DNA from: CAISKJ01 sp046351555
GTDB taxonomy: Bacteria > Myxococcota_A > Polyangia > Polyangiales > Ga0077539
DNA: 64,000 nucleotides
Assembly: GCA_046351555.1 (NCBI GenBank)
Contig: JAXLYI010000014.1
Coordinates: forward strand, 196,214 to 260,213
Direction: 5' to 3'
In this document: in pieces, positions 26,275 to 34,727 of the stretch
How the letters are laid out: each line of letters starts with the position of its first letter
Numbering within the stretch: position 1 is the stretch's first letter
Notes under the pieces: generated by a model
Database searches by the model: none
Told to the model about the DNA's origin: nothing
What the model saw: the letters and a program-made list of their open reading frames with translations, nothing else
Made by a program: the position numbers and the translations under genes

Positions 26275-26999
26275 AGACCCGCAAGTCCACCCGACCCTCC
26301 GCCCGCAAGAACACCAAGACCGTCGCCGCGAAGCGCACCGCGAAGCGCAGCGCGAAGGCCCCCACGGGCCCCGCCGCCACCGTGAAGCGCGCGGCGAAGA
26401 AGGCCGTCGCCCGCGTGAAGCGCGTCGCGCGCGGCGCCGCCCCGAAGGCCCGCAAGGCGGTCCGCAAGGCCAGCAAGCGCGCCTTCCCCGCGCAGTCGAG
26501 CCGTGAGCACGTCCACGAGCTCCTCCAGGACTTCTCCACCGTGATGCTGGTGACGTCCGAGGGCGCCGGCCGCGCGACGAAGCTCCGCGCCCGCCCGATG
26601 AACGTCGCCGCCCTCGCCGACGACTGCACGCTCACGTTCGTGACGTCGATCGACACGGCGAAGGTCGACGAGGCGCAGGGGAGCGCGGTGCAGGTGGTCG
26701 CGCAGGGGCGGACGGTGTTCGTGTCGATGAGCGGGCGCGCGGAGGTGGTGCGCGACCGCGACCGGATCGAGGCCGCGTGGAAGCCCGCCGACCAGGTGTA
26801 CTTCCCCAAGGGCAAGGACGACCCGAACCTCTGCCTCATCCTCTTCCACCCTGACGAGGCCGAGCTCTGGGACGTGTCGGGCGCAAAGGGGCTCCGCTAC
26901 CTCTTCGACGCGGCCAAGGCGCTGCTCTCCGGGGAGAAGCCCGCGCGCCGCGGCGACGCCGAGACGCACGACGTCGTCGACCTGCGCGCCGGCGCCTGA
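26271..26999 (+). CDS. Histone-H1-like tail fused to a pyridoxamine-5'-phosphate-oxidase-like FMN-binding domain
   Basis: The first 75 or so of 242 residues are Lys/Ala/Arg-rich (KTVAAKRTAKRSAKAPTG, VKRAAKKAVARVKRVARG), as in H1-like bacterial proteins. From about residue 78 a split-barrel domain follows (HELLQDFSTVMLVTSEG, LRARPMNVAALADDCTLTFV, KVDEAQGSAVQVVAQ, VSMSGRAEVVRDRDRIEAAW), matching general stress protein 26/PNPOx-like proteins that bind FMN or F420. The tail would hold the domain on DNA. It overlaps the previous gene by 4 bp. Activity unknown; reduction or detoxification near DNA is speculative. Confidence 0.8.
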   Translation: MKTRKSTRPSARKNTKTVAAKRTAKRSAKAPTGPAATVKRAAKKAVARVKRVARGAAPKARKAVRKASKRAFPAQSSREHVHELLQDFSTVMLVTSEGAGRATKLRARPMNVAALADDCTLTFVTSIDTAKVDEAQGSAVQVVAQGRTVFVSMSGRAEVVRDRDRIEAAWKPADQVYFPKGKDDPNLCLILFHPDEAELWDVSGAKGLRYLFDAAKALLSGEKPARRGDAETHDVVDLRAGA

Positions 27000-27051
27000 C
27001 CGCGCCCCCCCCTCCCCCGCAACCCGACGACGACGAGAAGGAGTTCGCGCC

Positions 27052-27510
27052 ATGCCGCGTGGAGACAAGTCGAAGTACACGGACAAGCAGGCCCGCCAGG
27101 CCGAGCACATCGCCGAGGGCTACAAGGAGCGCGGCGCCAGCAAGAAGCGGGCGGCCCGCATCGGCTGGGCGACGGTGAACAAGCAGGACGGCGGCGGCAA
27201 GAAGTCGGGCAGCGGCCGCGCGAAGCCGGGCGCCGCGAAGACCTCCGCGAAGCGCGGTGCGGCCAAGAAGTCGACCGCGAAGACGACGGCGAAGCGTGGC
27301 GCGGCCAAGAAGTCGGCCGCGAAGACGACGGCAAAGCGCGGTGCCGCGAAGAAGGCCACCGCGAAGAAGGCCACCGCGAAGAAGGCCACCGCGAAGAAGG
27401 CCACCGCGAAGCGCGCCAGCGCCGGCGGTCGGGCGAAGGCGTCCCGGCCCGCGGCGAAGAAGAAGTCCTCGGCCCGCGGCGCCCGGGCGAAGCGCGCCGA
27501 CGCCGAGTAG
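27052..27510 (+). CDS. Small basic protein with conserved GDKSKYT head and histone-H1-like tail
   Basis: Residues 1-50 (PRGDKSKYTDKQARQAEHIA, GASKKRAARIGWATVNKQ) match a small conserved bacterial family often labelled plasmid stabilisation protein, for which no mechanism is established. Residues 50-152 form a K/A/T/R-rich tail built from repeats (KRGAAKKSTAKTTAKRGAAK, then ATAKK units). The tail resembles eukaryotic histone H1 and probably binds DNA. AAGGAG about 8 nt before ATG supports the start. It sits 52 bp after a gene with a similar tail. Confidence 0.75.
   Translation: MPRGDKSKYTDKQARQAEHIAEGYKERGASKKRAARIGWATVNKQDGGGKKSGSGRAKPGAAKTSAKRGAAKKSTAKTTAKRGAAKKSAAKTTAKRGAAKKATAKKATAKKATAKKATAKRASAGGRAKASRPAAKKKSSARGARAKRADAE
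27355..27411 (+). repeat. 15-bp tandem repeat inside the H1-like tail
   Basis: Unit GCCACCGCGAAGAAG occurs three times in full (27355, 27370, 27385) plus a 12-bp partial copy at 27400, coding ATAKK. Near-identical copies suggest expansion by slippage and possible length variation between strains. Confidence 0.9.
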
Positions 27511-27573
27511 CCCGCACCCCTCCCCCACGAACCCCGTTGCCCTCGGGGCCCGTCGCGAAGAAACTCCCGCGCC

Positions 27574-28284
27574 ATGTCGATCACCACCGTCGCGCTCATC
27601 AAGCTCCCGCTCCACGTCTTCGACGGGCTCCGCCGCGCCGCGGAGCAGCCCGAGGACGGGTCGTTCCGCGTGGAGGGCGCCGGGGGCGCGACCTTCGAAG
27701 TGCGCTACCTGCAGGACGCCGCGCTCGTCGCGACGTCGCACCCCTTCGGCGCCGACGACGAGGCGCTCACCGAGTCGCTCTGGGGGCTCTTCGGCGACGA
27801 CCTCGCCGACCACGACGACGACCGCGGGATCTTCGTGATCCCCTCGGTGGCGAGGCCCCGCGGCACCACCTACGCGCTCGTGCTCGACGAGGTGGGGGAG
27901 GTCGGCGAGTGGGTCTCGCTCGGCGACGAGGAGGGCGATGAGGACGAGGGCGACGACGCCGCGCTCTCGGGCGAGGTGGAGGCGGGCGACGCGCCGCCGC
28001 CGGACTTCATGGCCGCGGTGGCCAACATCACGAAGGCGCTCGGGGCCGACACGCTCCAGAGCCTCCAGCAGGCGATGCTCTCGGGCGACATGGGCGCCTT
28101 CGCCCGCGCGCAGGAGCGCGTCGCCGCGCAGGTGGCGCAGCGGCCCGAGCTCGCCGCGCAGCTCCAGGGGCTGATGGGCATGGTGCCCCCCGAGGTAGCG
28201 CAGGCCGCGATGAACACCTCGCCCGAGGAGATGATGCGCCAGGTGCAGGGCGCGCTCCCCAAGTCGCCGAAGGGCGGGAAGTAG
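27574..28284 (+). CDS. Acidic protein of unknown function
   Basis: A 236-residue protein without signal peptide. The N-terminal half (VALIKLPLHVFDGLRRAAEQ to TYALVLDEVGEVGEWV) looks like an alpha/beta domain. It is followed by an acidic linker (DEEGDEDEGDDAA) and a helical C-terminus with repeated hydrophobic and Met-rich helices (LQSLQQAMLSGDMGAFARAQ, LMGMVPPEVAQAAMN). I do not recognise the family. It is followed after 4 bp by the SDR gene, so they are probably in one transcript. Confidence 0.6.
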   Translation: MSITTVALIKLPLHVFDGLRRAAEQPEDGSFRVEGAGGATFEVRYLQDAALVATSHPFGADDEALTESLWGLFGDDLADHDDDRGIFVIPSVARPRGTTYALVLDEVGEVGEWVSLGDEEGDEDEGDDAALSGEVEAGDAPPPDFMAAVANITKALGADTLQSLQQAMLSGDMGAFARAQERVAAQVAQRPELAAQLQGLMGMVPPEVAQAAMNTSPEEMMRQVQGALPKSPKGGK

Positions 28285-28288
28285 CGCC

Positions 28289-29077
28289 GTGGGCGTCCGC
28301 GGGCTGGTCGAGGGCGCGTGGGCGATCACGGGCGCGGGCTCGGGCTTCGGCCGAGAGTTCGCGCGGCGGGCGAGCGCGGCGGGGCACGCGGTCGCCCTCT
28401 TCGACCGCGACGCGCGCGGGCTCGAGGAGACGCAGGCGCTGCTCGGGCGGCGCAAGTCGCACGCGGCGGTGGTCGACCTCTGCGACGACGACGCGATCGC
28501 CGGCGCGATGGCGCGCGCGAAGGAAGCCGTCGGGCCGATCGCCCACTGCGTCAACAGCGCGGGCGTCCTCTCCTTCGGGCGGGTGGAGGACGTGGCGGTG
28601 GCGGAGTTCCGCCGGCTGATGGAGGTCAACTACCTGGGCTCGGTGAAGACCGCGAAGGCCGCGCTCCCGCACCTGCGCGAGGCCGGGCGCGGCGGGCGCT
28701 CGCTGCTGCTGCTGGTGGCGAGCATCGCGGGGCTGCGCGCGGGGCCCGAGGTGGGCGCGTACGCGGCGTCGAAGTTCGCGGTGGTGGGCCTCGCCCAGGC
28801 GCTGCGCGACGAGCTGCGCGGGACGGGGGTCGACGTGCGCGCGCTCTGCCCGCCGCCGGGCGACACGCCGATGCTGCGCTCGCAGCCCGCGCTGCCGCCG
28901 ATCTACAAGGCCACCACCACGCTCTCGGCGGAGACCATCGTCGACCGCGCGCTCCGCGGCGTGCGCGAGCCGGGGCCGCTCGAGCTGCTCGTCGACCCGC
29001 AGAGCCGCGCGCTCATCGCGCTCGGGCGCGTGGCGCCGGGCGTGGCCGAGTGGGTCGTCGGCAAGGTCGCGGGGTAG
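28289..29077 (+). CDS. Short-chain dehydrogenase/reductase
   Basis: The 262-residue Rossmann-fold enzyme shows TGAGSGFG at 14-21 (cofactor binding), NSAG at 89-92, catalytic Ser145, Tyr158 and Lys162 (YAASK). It belongs to the classical SDR family. The aspartate in VALFDRDARG at the end of beta-2 suggests NAD(H) preference. The CPPPGDTPML segment recalls SDRs acting on lipid-like ketones, such as 3-ketodihydrosphingosine reductases. Substrate unknown. The start is GTG, 4 bp after the previous gene. Confidence 0.85.
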   Translation: MGVRGLVEGAWAITGAGSGFGREFARRASAAGHAVALFDRDARGLEETQALLGRRKSHAAVVDLCDDDAIAGAMARAKEAVGPIAHCVNSAGVLSFGRVEDVAVAEFRRLMEVNYLGSVKTAKAALPHLREAGRGGRSLLLLVASIAGLRAGPEVGAYAASKFAVVGLAQALRDELRGTGVDVRALCPPPGDTPMLRSQPALPPIYKATTTLSAETIVDRALRGVREPGPLELLVDPQSRALIALGRVAPGVAEWVVGKVAG

Positions 29078-29078
29078 C

Positions 29079-31295
29079 TCAGCCCTTCGGCGCCCCGGGG
29101 CGCGCCTGGATCTCGCGCAGGAGCCGGAGCATGTCCTCGGCCTCGGCGCGCTGACCGGCGAACGCGAGCCATTTCGCGCGCGACTCGATCAGCGGGATGA
29201 GCATCTCCTGGTCGACGTTGGGGTACGCCTCCGCGCGGTGCCGCAGGCGCCCGGTCTCCTTCGAGAGGGCCGCCCACGCCGCCGCGCCGCGCGTCATCGC
29301 CTGCGCCGCGAGGCCGCGATCGACCGCGTGCCAGGGACCCGCCGTGCCGTACTCAGCTTCGAAGCGGCGCCACGCCTCGGCCACCTCCTCGCCGCCGGCG
29401 GTCCAGTGGACGAAGAGGACTTCGAAGTGGTTCTGCGCGCTCATGCGGGCGACGCGGAGGGCCAGCTCGGCGCGCCGGTCGCCGCCGACGTCGGCGCGCC
29501 TCGGCGACCACGACACCACCTCGAAGAGCGCGAGGAGGAAGCCCAGGCGCAGCATCGACGACGAGCCCGCGACGTGCGTCGCGAGGTCGGTGGCGGGGTC
29601 GAAGCCGTGGAGGATCGCGCGCTCCTCGGCGGGCGTGAGGCGCATGCGCTTGAGGCGCCCCTCGCGCTCGGGGATGGGCACCGGGCAGAGGTGCATCCGC
29701 TCGCCGAGGGCGGCGGCCACCGCGTCGTTGTCGGCCTCGCGGAGGAGCACCCGGAGGCCCGCGGTGACGAGCCCCGCCATCGCCTCGCGGGGCGCGCCGG
29801 CGAGGCCCACCATCGGCTCCTCGCGGACCTCGTACGTCCCCGCGGCCCACAGGAACGCCCGCACCACCGCGGGCCGCTCGCGGGGGTGGATGGCCGCGGC
29901 GCCATCACCGAGGCCGACGCGCAACGACTCGCCCGCGCCGTGGAGCGCGAGCGTCCCGTGGAGCTGCGGGCGGAGGCCCACCTGCGCGAGCAGCGCGGGC
30001 AGCGGGAGCGGGCGCGCGAGCTCGTCGGGCGTCGCCGCGCGCACGATCGGGAGCGCGAGGAGCTCGGCCGGCGACGCGGTGAACGCGAGCGGCCCGTGGC
30101 GCGGCAGGCGCGAGCCCGTGGCGGCGGCGACGGGCCCGGTGGCGAGGCGGGGCGGCGGCGCGGAGGGGCGTGGCGGCGGGACCGAGGAGGGCGGCGGGGC
30201 CGAGGAGGGCCGCGCGGAGGGGCGCACCGAGGGCGGCGCAGAGGGCGGGATCGCCGAGGGGATCGTCGAGCCCGGCGCGGGGGCGTCGAGGCGGTGGGCG
30301 TCGGCGAAGAGCGCGGCGCCGAGGGCGGTCGCGGTGGCGCCGACGACCGAGCAGGGGAGCTCCCAGCGCCCGCCGAGGCGACGTCCGAGCGGCTCGAGGC
30401 GCGAGGCGCGGCCGCCGACGACGACGCGCATGAGGTCGCCGGGCGCGAGGCCCGCGGCGCGGAGGGCCTCGTCGCAAGCGCCGCCGACGCGCTCGATGAG
30501 GTCGTCGAAGGCGAGCTCGAGGACGTCCTCCGACACGGTGACCGAGGCGGCGCCGCCCATCCGCGCGAGGAAGGGCGTCTCGACGACGAGGTCGCCGACG
30601 CCGCGCGCGCTGACGAGCGCCGCGCGGGTGCATTCGGCGAGGAGCCGGTGCGCGCCAGGCGACTCGAAGGCGCGCAGGAGGTGGCTGCGGTCGATGGTGA
30701 GCGAGAGCCACGCGACGACGTCCTCGACGAAGACGTCGCCCCACGCGACCGCCTGCCCGCGCACCGACACGACGGCGACGGCGTCGTCGCGCAGGTCGAC
30801 CACGCCGACCTCCAGGTGCCCGAGGTCGGCGCTGACGGCGAGGACGCAGCCGCGGACGCCGGCGGCGCGCGCGACCCACGCGAGGGCCTCGCAGGGCGCC
30901 AGCACGGCCCGCACGTCGAGCCCCTCGGACGCGGCGGCCCGGTGGATCGCCTCGCGCCCCCTGCCCCCCGCGCAGCGCGGGACGCAGAGGGTGGTCGGCG
31001 GCGGGGGCCCGTCGGGGGCGAAGCGGGCGCGCACCTCGCGGAGGACGGCGGCCATCTCGCGCTCGAGGACGTCGGCGTCGGCCTGATCCCAGTCCCAGCC
31101 GAAGAGGTCGAGCGGGGGCGGCGCCTCGCGGGCGTCGAAGGCGTCGTCGGCCGCGGCGAGGCGCGGGTCGGCCGCGACGGCTTCGGGCGGCGGAGCCTCG
31201 TCGCCGCGCGCGAGCAGCAGGGGGCGGCCTTCTTCGAAGGTGGCGACCATGGCGCGCGGCGAAGACACGTCGATGGCCAACGGGGGCGGATCCAT
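29079..31295 (-). CDS. Hsp70-like actin-fold protein with Pro/Ser linker and C-terminal regulatory region
   Basis: In this 738-residue protein the first 350 residues resemble a degenerate Hsp70 ATPase (LAIDVSSPRAMVATFEEGRP, LAVSADLGHLEVGVVDLRDD, VVVGGRASRLEPLGRRLGG). A Pro/Ser-rich linker follows (PPSAPPSVRPSARPSSAPPP). The C-terminal half has a segment like the DUF4388/PATAN family (LPALLAQVGLRPQLHGTL) and a helical end. Missing canonical phosphate loops make chaperone ATPase activity uncertain. AGGAGGAGGT 6-8 nt before ATG 31295 fixes the start. Such hybrids occur in myxobacteria, where PATAN-like domains take part in signalling; the exact role here is unknown. Confidence 0.65.
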   Translation of the reverse strand: MDPPPLAIDVSSPRAMVATFEEGRPLLLARGDEAPPPEAVAADPRLAAADDAFDAREAPPPLDLFGWDWDQADADVLEREMAAVLREVRARFAPDGPPPPTTLCVPRCAGGRGREAIHRAAASEGLDVRAVLAPCEALAWVARAAGVRGCVLAVSADLGHLEVGVVDLRDDAVAVVSVRGQAVAWGDVFVEDVVAWLSLTIDRSHLLRAFESPGAHRLLAECTRAALVSARGVGDLVVETPFLARMGGAASVTVSEDVLELAFDDLIERVGGACDEALRAAGLAPGDLMRVVVGGRASRLEPLGRRLGGRWELPCSVVGATATALGAALFADAHRLDAPAPGSTIPSAIPPSAPPSVRPSARPSSAPPPSSVPPPRPSAPPPRLATGPVAAATGSRLPRHGPLAFTASPAELLALPIVRAATPDELARPLPLPALLAQVGLRPQLHGTLALHGAGESLRVGLGDGAAAIHPRERPAVVRAFLWAAGTYEVREEPMVGLAGAPREAMAGLVTAGLRVLLREADNDAVAAALGERMHLCPVPIPEREGRLKRMRLTPAEERAILHGFDPATDLATHVAGSSSMLRLGFLLALFEVVSWSPRRADVGGDRRAELALRVARMSAQNHFEVLFVHWTAGGEEVAEAWRRFEAEYGTAGPWHAVDRGLAAQAMTRGAAAWAALSKETGRLRHRAEAYPNVDQEMLIPLIESRAKWLAFAGQRAEAEDMLRLLREIQARPGAPKG

Positions 31296-31413
31296 CAGGG
31301 CACCTCCTCCTCTCGGTGCGACGCGGGGACGCTCGCACGGGCCGGGCGCGAACCGCAAGGGCGTGCGCGCTTAACTCCGCCGCCGCAACGCCTGCGCGTG
31401 TAGCCTCGCGGCC

Positions 31414-33330
31414 ATGGCGACGACCCGACGCACGAAGACCGCACCGAAGAAGCCCGCCGCGAAGAAGCCCGCCGCGAAGAAGCCCGCCGCGAAGAAGCCC
31501 GCCGCGAAGAAGCCGCCCGCGCGCCCGTTCGAACTCTGCGGGCCGATCCACTGGGGGTACCCCTTCACGCTGGCGCTGAAGGGGGTGCGCAAGAAGGACG
31601 CGGCGGACTTCCTCTCCCGCTTCACCACGGTGGCGCCGGCGAGCGAGCTCTCGGGGTACGTGGTGGTCGATGACGACGACCTCGACGCGGCGGCGAAGGC
31701 GTTCGAGAAGAACCGCCCGTCGATCCCGTTCTCGTGCCTCGCGGCCCGCTGGGGGCGCGATCTCCCCGCGGCCGAGCGCCTCGCCCGCCTCGACGCCGCG
31801 CTCGCCGCGCCCGACGACCAGAGCCGCGCGCACGTCGAGATGCTGCTGGCGACGTGGCCCGACGACCAGGACCCGTCGGCGGCCGAGGCGCGCGCGCTCG
31901 CGGCGATGGAGTCGTGGCCGCGGTACTTCCGCTCGTCCACCACGCGCACCGAGCGGGCGGCGCAGGCGGGCGACCTCGGGCCGCACCGCACGTGGGTGCG
32001 CCACTACGCCAGCACCGACCTCGAGGGCACCCTCGACAAGGGGATGTACGAGCGGGTGGAGATGACGCAGTTCGACTCCCCCGCGCGGCTCGTCGCCCAC
32101 GTCGGGCGCTTCGAACACCTCCGCGAGGTCGCCTTCCGCGGCGTGCCGACGGGCGACGAGTGGGAGGCGATCAAACGTCTCCCCCGCGTCGAGCGCCTCG
32201 CCGTGTGGAACTTCAGCGGCTCCGCGGCCCCCGGCCTCGACGTGGCGCGCTGGCGCGAGGCGCCGCTGGGCCTCGGGCTCCGCTCGCTGGAGACGTACGG
32301 CGTCAAGCTGAGCGCCGCCGAGCTCGCCCCCTTCGCGAAGGGCCCCGCGACGCTCGAGCACCTCAAGCTCACCAACGGAAGGCTCAGCGGCGCGAAGGCG
32401 GGCAAGGCGCTGGCGGCGATCGGCGCGCGCCACCCGGTCCGCTCGCTCGTGGTGGAGTACAACGAGCTCGAGGGCCCGGGCACGGCGGCGGCCTTCGCGC
32501 CGGGGGCGTGGGCCTCACTGGAAGCGCTCAACCTCTCGGCCAACGAGGTCGGCGACGAGGGGATCACCGCGATCGCCAAGAGCCCGTCGCTCGGGAGGCT
32601 CCGGTGGTTCACGTGCCGCTCCAACGCGGCGCAGGGCGTGATCACCGCGGCGGGGGCGGCCGCGCTGGCCGACGCCGCGTCGCTCGGTGCGCTCGCGTGG
32701 CTCGGGCTGATGGGGCACGCGCTCGGCTCCGACGGCGCGGCGCGGATCCTCTCGTCGCCGAAGCTCCGCGGGCTCCGGCGGGTCAACCTCAGCTACACCT
32801 ACGCCTCGTGGCGCGAGGTGATCGACGCGCTGCGCGGGCGGGAGACGGCCCCCCTCACCCACCTCGACGCGAGCTCGTGGGACGCCTCGGGTCAGGTCGA
32901 CTGGGAGGCGGCGTCCTTCCTCCGCGGGGTGCGCCACCTGCGCGTCGACGGCTTCCCCGGCGACCAGTACGGGCCGCTGCTCGCGTGCGGCCACCTCGAC
33001 GCGCTCGAGTCGCTGGTGCTCGGCGGTGCGTACGCCGAACACGAGCGGGCGACGGCGGCGCTGCGCAAGGCGAGGCCCCTGCCGCGGCTGCGGGTGATCT
33101 CGCTCAAGGGCTGGCGGCTCCAGACGGCGGGCGCGCGGGCGCTCGCGGCGTCGCCGCTGTTCTCGACGCTCTCCGCGGTGGAGCTGATGGCGTCGGGTTA
33201 CGCGACGGCCGACGCGGCGAAGGAGTTCCTGGCGCGGGGCGTGCGGCTGGTGACCATCCCGGAGTTCGACGAGTACGTCTTCCACGACGCGCCGATGCAC
33301 GACTTCCACGTGCAGCTCCCCCGCACGTAG
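31414..33330 (+). CDS. Leucine-rich repeat protein with histone-H1-like N-terminal tail
   Basis: The 638-residue protein begins with ATTRRTKTAPKKPAAKKPAA and further KKPAA units, a DNA-binding-type basic tail of about 38 residues. A globular part (CGPIHWGYPFTLALKGVRKK) follows, then ribonuclease-inhibitor-like LRRs from about 240 onward (LEALNLSANEVGDEGITAIA, LGRLRWFTCRSNAAQGVITA, LRRVNLSYTYASWREVIDAL). No signal peptide. The combination suggests a nucleoid-associated scaffold (inference). It ends 10 bp from the convergent ABC ATPase gene. Confidence 0.75.
   Translation: MATTRRTKTAPKKPAAKKPAAKKPAAKKPAAKKPPARPFELCGPIHWGYPFTLALKGVRKKDAADFLSRFTTVAPASELSGYVVVDDDDLDAAAKAFEKNRPSIPFSCLAARWGRDLPAAERLARLDAALAAPDDQSRAHVEMLLATWPDDQDPSAAEARALAAMESWPRYFRSSTTRTERAAQAGDLGPHRTWVRHYASTDLEGTLDKGMYERVEMTQFDSPARLVAHVGRFEHLREVAFRGVPTGDEWEAIKRLPRVERLAVWNFSGSAAPGLDVARWREAPLGLGLRSLETYGVKLSAAELAPFAKGPATLEHLKLTNGRLSGAKAGKALAAIGARHPVRSLVVEYNELEGPGTAAAFAPGAWASLEALNLSANEVGDEGITAIAKSPSLGRLRWFTCRSNAAQGVITAAGAAALADAASLGALAWLGLMGHALGSDGAARILSSPKLRGLRRVNLSYTYASWREVIDALRGRETAPLTHLDASSWDASGQVDWEAASFLRGVRHLRVDGFPGDQYGPLLACGHLDALESLVLGGAYAEHERATAALRKARPLPRLRVISLKGWRLQTAGARALAASPLFSTLSAVELMASGYATADAAKEFLARGVRLVTIPEFDEYVFHDAPMHDFHVQLPRT
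31450..31509 (+). repeat. 15-bp tandem repeat coding the KKPAA tail
   Basis: Four perfect copies of AAGCCCGCCGCGAAG, in frame at the start of the LRR gene. The identical sequence, not only the peptide, is conserved between copies, pointing to recent slippage or expansion. Confidence 0.9.
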
Positions 33331-33340
33331 CCGCGGGACG

Positions 33341-34075
33341 TCACAGCGGCCCCTCGACCTCTCCGTGGATAAACTGCTTCACCACCGGGTCGGTGGAGGC
33401 GAGCGCCTCCGCGGTGGTCCCGTCGAAGCGGAGCTCGCCCTTGTACATCATGCCCACGCGGTCGGTGACGGTGAGGAGCCGGTCGATGTCGCTCGACACC
33501 ATCACCACGGTGGCGCCGGCCTCGCGCTGCTCGCGTCGCAGGAGGTCGAAGATCTTCTGCGAGGTCACCGGGTCGAGGCCCGCGGCGGGCTCGTCGTAGA
33601 GCACCACCTCGGCGCGGGTGACGGTCGCGCGCGCCACGCCGACGCGCTTCTTCTGCCCGCCCGAGAGCCCGCCCGGGAGGCGCGCTTCGAAGCCCGCGAG
33701 CGACACCGCGGCGAGGCGGTCGGCGACGCGCGCGGCGATCTCTGCCTCGTCGGTGACGCCCATGCGCCGCAGGGGGAACGCGATGTTCTCGCCGACGGTG
33801 AGGTAGTCGAAGAGGGCGTTGTTCTGGAAGAGCATGCCGAAGCGCTGGCGGACGCGCTGGAGGGCGAGATCGTCGAGGCCGGTGAGCCGCTGGCCGTCGA
33901 CCGCGACCTCGCCCGCGTCGGGCGAGACGAGCCCGACGAGGCACTTGAGCAGCACGCTCTTGCCCGCCGCGCCGGGGCCGACGAGGCCGTAGAGGCACCC
34001 GCGCGGGACGGTGAGGTTCACCCCGCGCAGGACGGGCTCGGCGAAGGATTTGGAGAGGCCGCGGACTTCGATCAC
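33341..34075 (-). CDS. ABC transporter ATP-binding protein, MlaF-like
   Basis: The 244-residue protein has Walker A GPGAAGKS at 33-40, Q-loop (FGMLFQNNALFDYLTVGENI), signature LSGGQKKRVGVARA, Walker B VVLYDEPAAGLD and the MlaF-like regulatory end. The pattern FPLRRMG and DPVTSQKI is typical of ATPases for Mla/MCE phospholipid transport between membranes. Walker A has Ala-Ala where Ser-Gly is common. The GTG start was chosen because the domain begins VIEVRGLSKSF immediately there. No MlaE permease or MCE protein lies nearby. Confidence 0.85.
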   Translation of the reverse strand: MIEVRGLSKSFAEPVLRGVNLTVPRGCLYGLVGPGAAGKSVLLKCLVGLVSPDAGEVAVDGQRLTGLDDLALQRVRQRFGMLFQNNALFDYLTVGENIAFPLRRMGVTDEAEIAARVADRLAAVSLAGFEARLPGGLSGGQKKRVGVARATVTRAEVVLYDEPAAGLDPVTSQKIFDLLRREQREAGATVVMVSSDIDRLLTVTDRVGMMYKGELRFDGTTAEALASTDPVVKQFIHGEVEGPL

Positions 34076-34136
34076 CGCGCGGGAGACTAACCCCAACGGG
34101 GCGCCCGACCACGGCCCCGCGACGCAGTCACTGCGA

Positions 34137-34153
34137 ATGAGAATGCTTCTCAT
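34137..34153. promoter_or_regulatory. Fur-box-like palindrome upstream of bacterioferritin
   Basis: The 17-bp sequence ATGAGAATGCTTCTCAT has perfect 7-bp arms around TGC and lies 100 bp before the bfr start, in the gap shared with the divergent ABC ATPase gene. It is one of the few AT-richer spots here. The hexamers GCGAAT and GAGAAT just left of centre resemble the Fur-box unit GATAAT. Fur control of bacterioferritin is common. No protein binding has been shown for this site. Confidence 0.6.
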
Positions 34154-34252
34154 GGTCTGCCCAGAAAATAGGGCTGCGCAGTCGGTTCGCGCTCCCTTGC
34201 GACGGGGGCCATCTGGTACCAATGGCTCCCCCGAGAAGGAGTGGAGACAGCC

Positions 34253-34723
34253 ATGAAGGGCCAGCAGCCGATCATCGACGCGCTCAACCAGGTTCTCACC
34301 GGCGAGCTGACGGCGATCAACGAGTACTTCATCCACGCGAAGATGTGCCGCAACTGGGGCTACCACCGCCTCGCGCAGCACATCCGCAAGGAGTCGATCG
34401 ACGAGATGAAGCACGCCGACGAGCTCATCGAGCGGATCCTCTACCTCGAGGGCGTCCCCAACGTGCAGCGCCTCAACAAGGTGAACGTCGGCGAGAACGT
34501 CCCCGAGCAGCTCCGCCTCGACCTCGAGCTCGAGCGCGAGGCCCTCGCCCGGCTCAACGACGCGATCAAGCTCTCCCGCGACCTCGGCGACCACGGCAGC
34601 GAGGAGCTCCTCCGCAAGATCCTCGTCTCGGAGGAGGAGCACGTCGACTGGCTCGAGGCGCAGCTCGGGCAGGTGTCCGAGCTCGGCGTCGCCAACTACC
34701 TCGCCCAGCAGATCCGCGAGTAG
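34253..34723 (+). CDS. bfr: Bacterioferritin
   Basis: The 156-residue protein has the classical length and key residues: Glu18 and Glu51 with His54 of the dinuclear ferroxidase centre, haem-ligand Met52 (KESIDEMKHAD) and the later EEEHVDWLE motif. It oxidises Fe(II) and stores Fe(III) in a 24-mer shell in the cytoplasm. ATG 34253 was chosen over GTG 34241 because GGAG then lies 7 nt upstream. A Fur-like palindrome sits upstream. No bacterioferritin-associated ferredoxin gene lies next to it. Confidence 0.95.
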   Translation: MKGQQPIIDALNQVLTGELTAINEYFIHAKMCRNWGYHRLAQHIRKESIDEMKHADELIERILYLEGVPNVQRLNKVNVGENVPEQLRLDLELEREALARLNDAIKLSRDLGDHGSEELLRKILVSEEEHVDWLEAQLGQVSELGVANYLAQQIRE

Positions 34724-34727
34724 CGGG

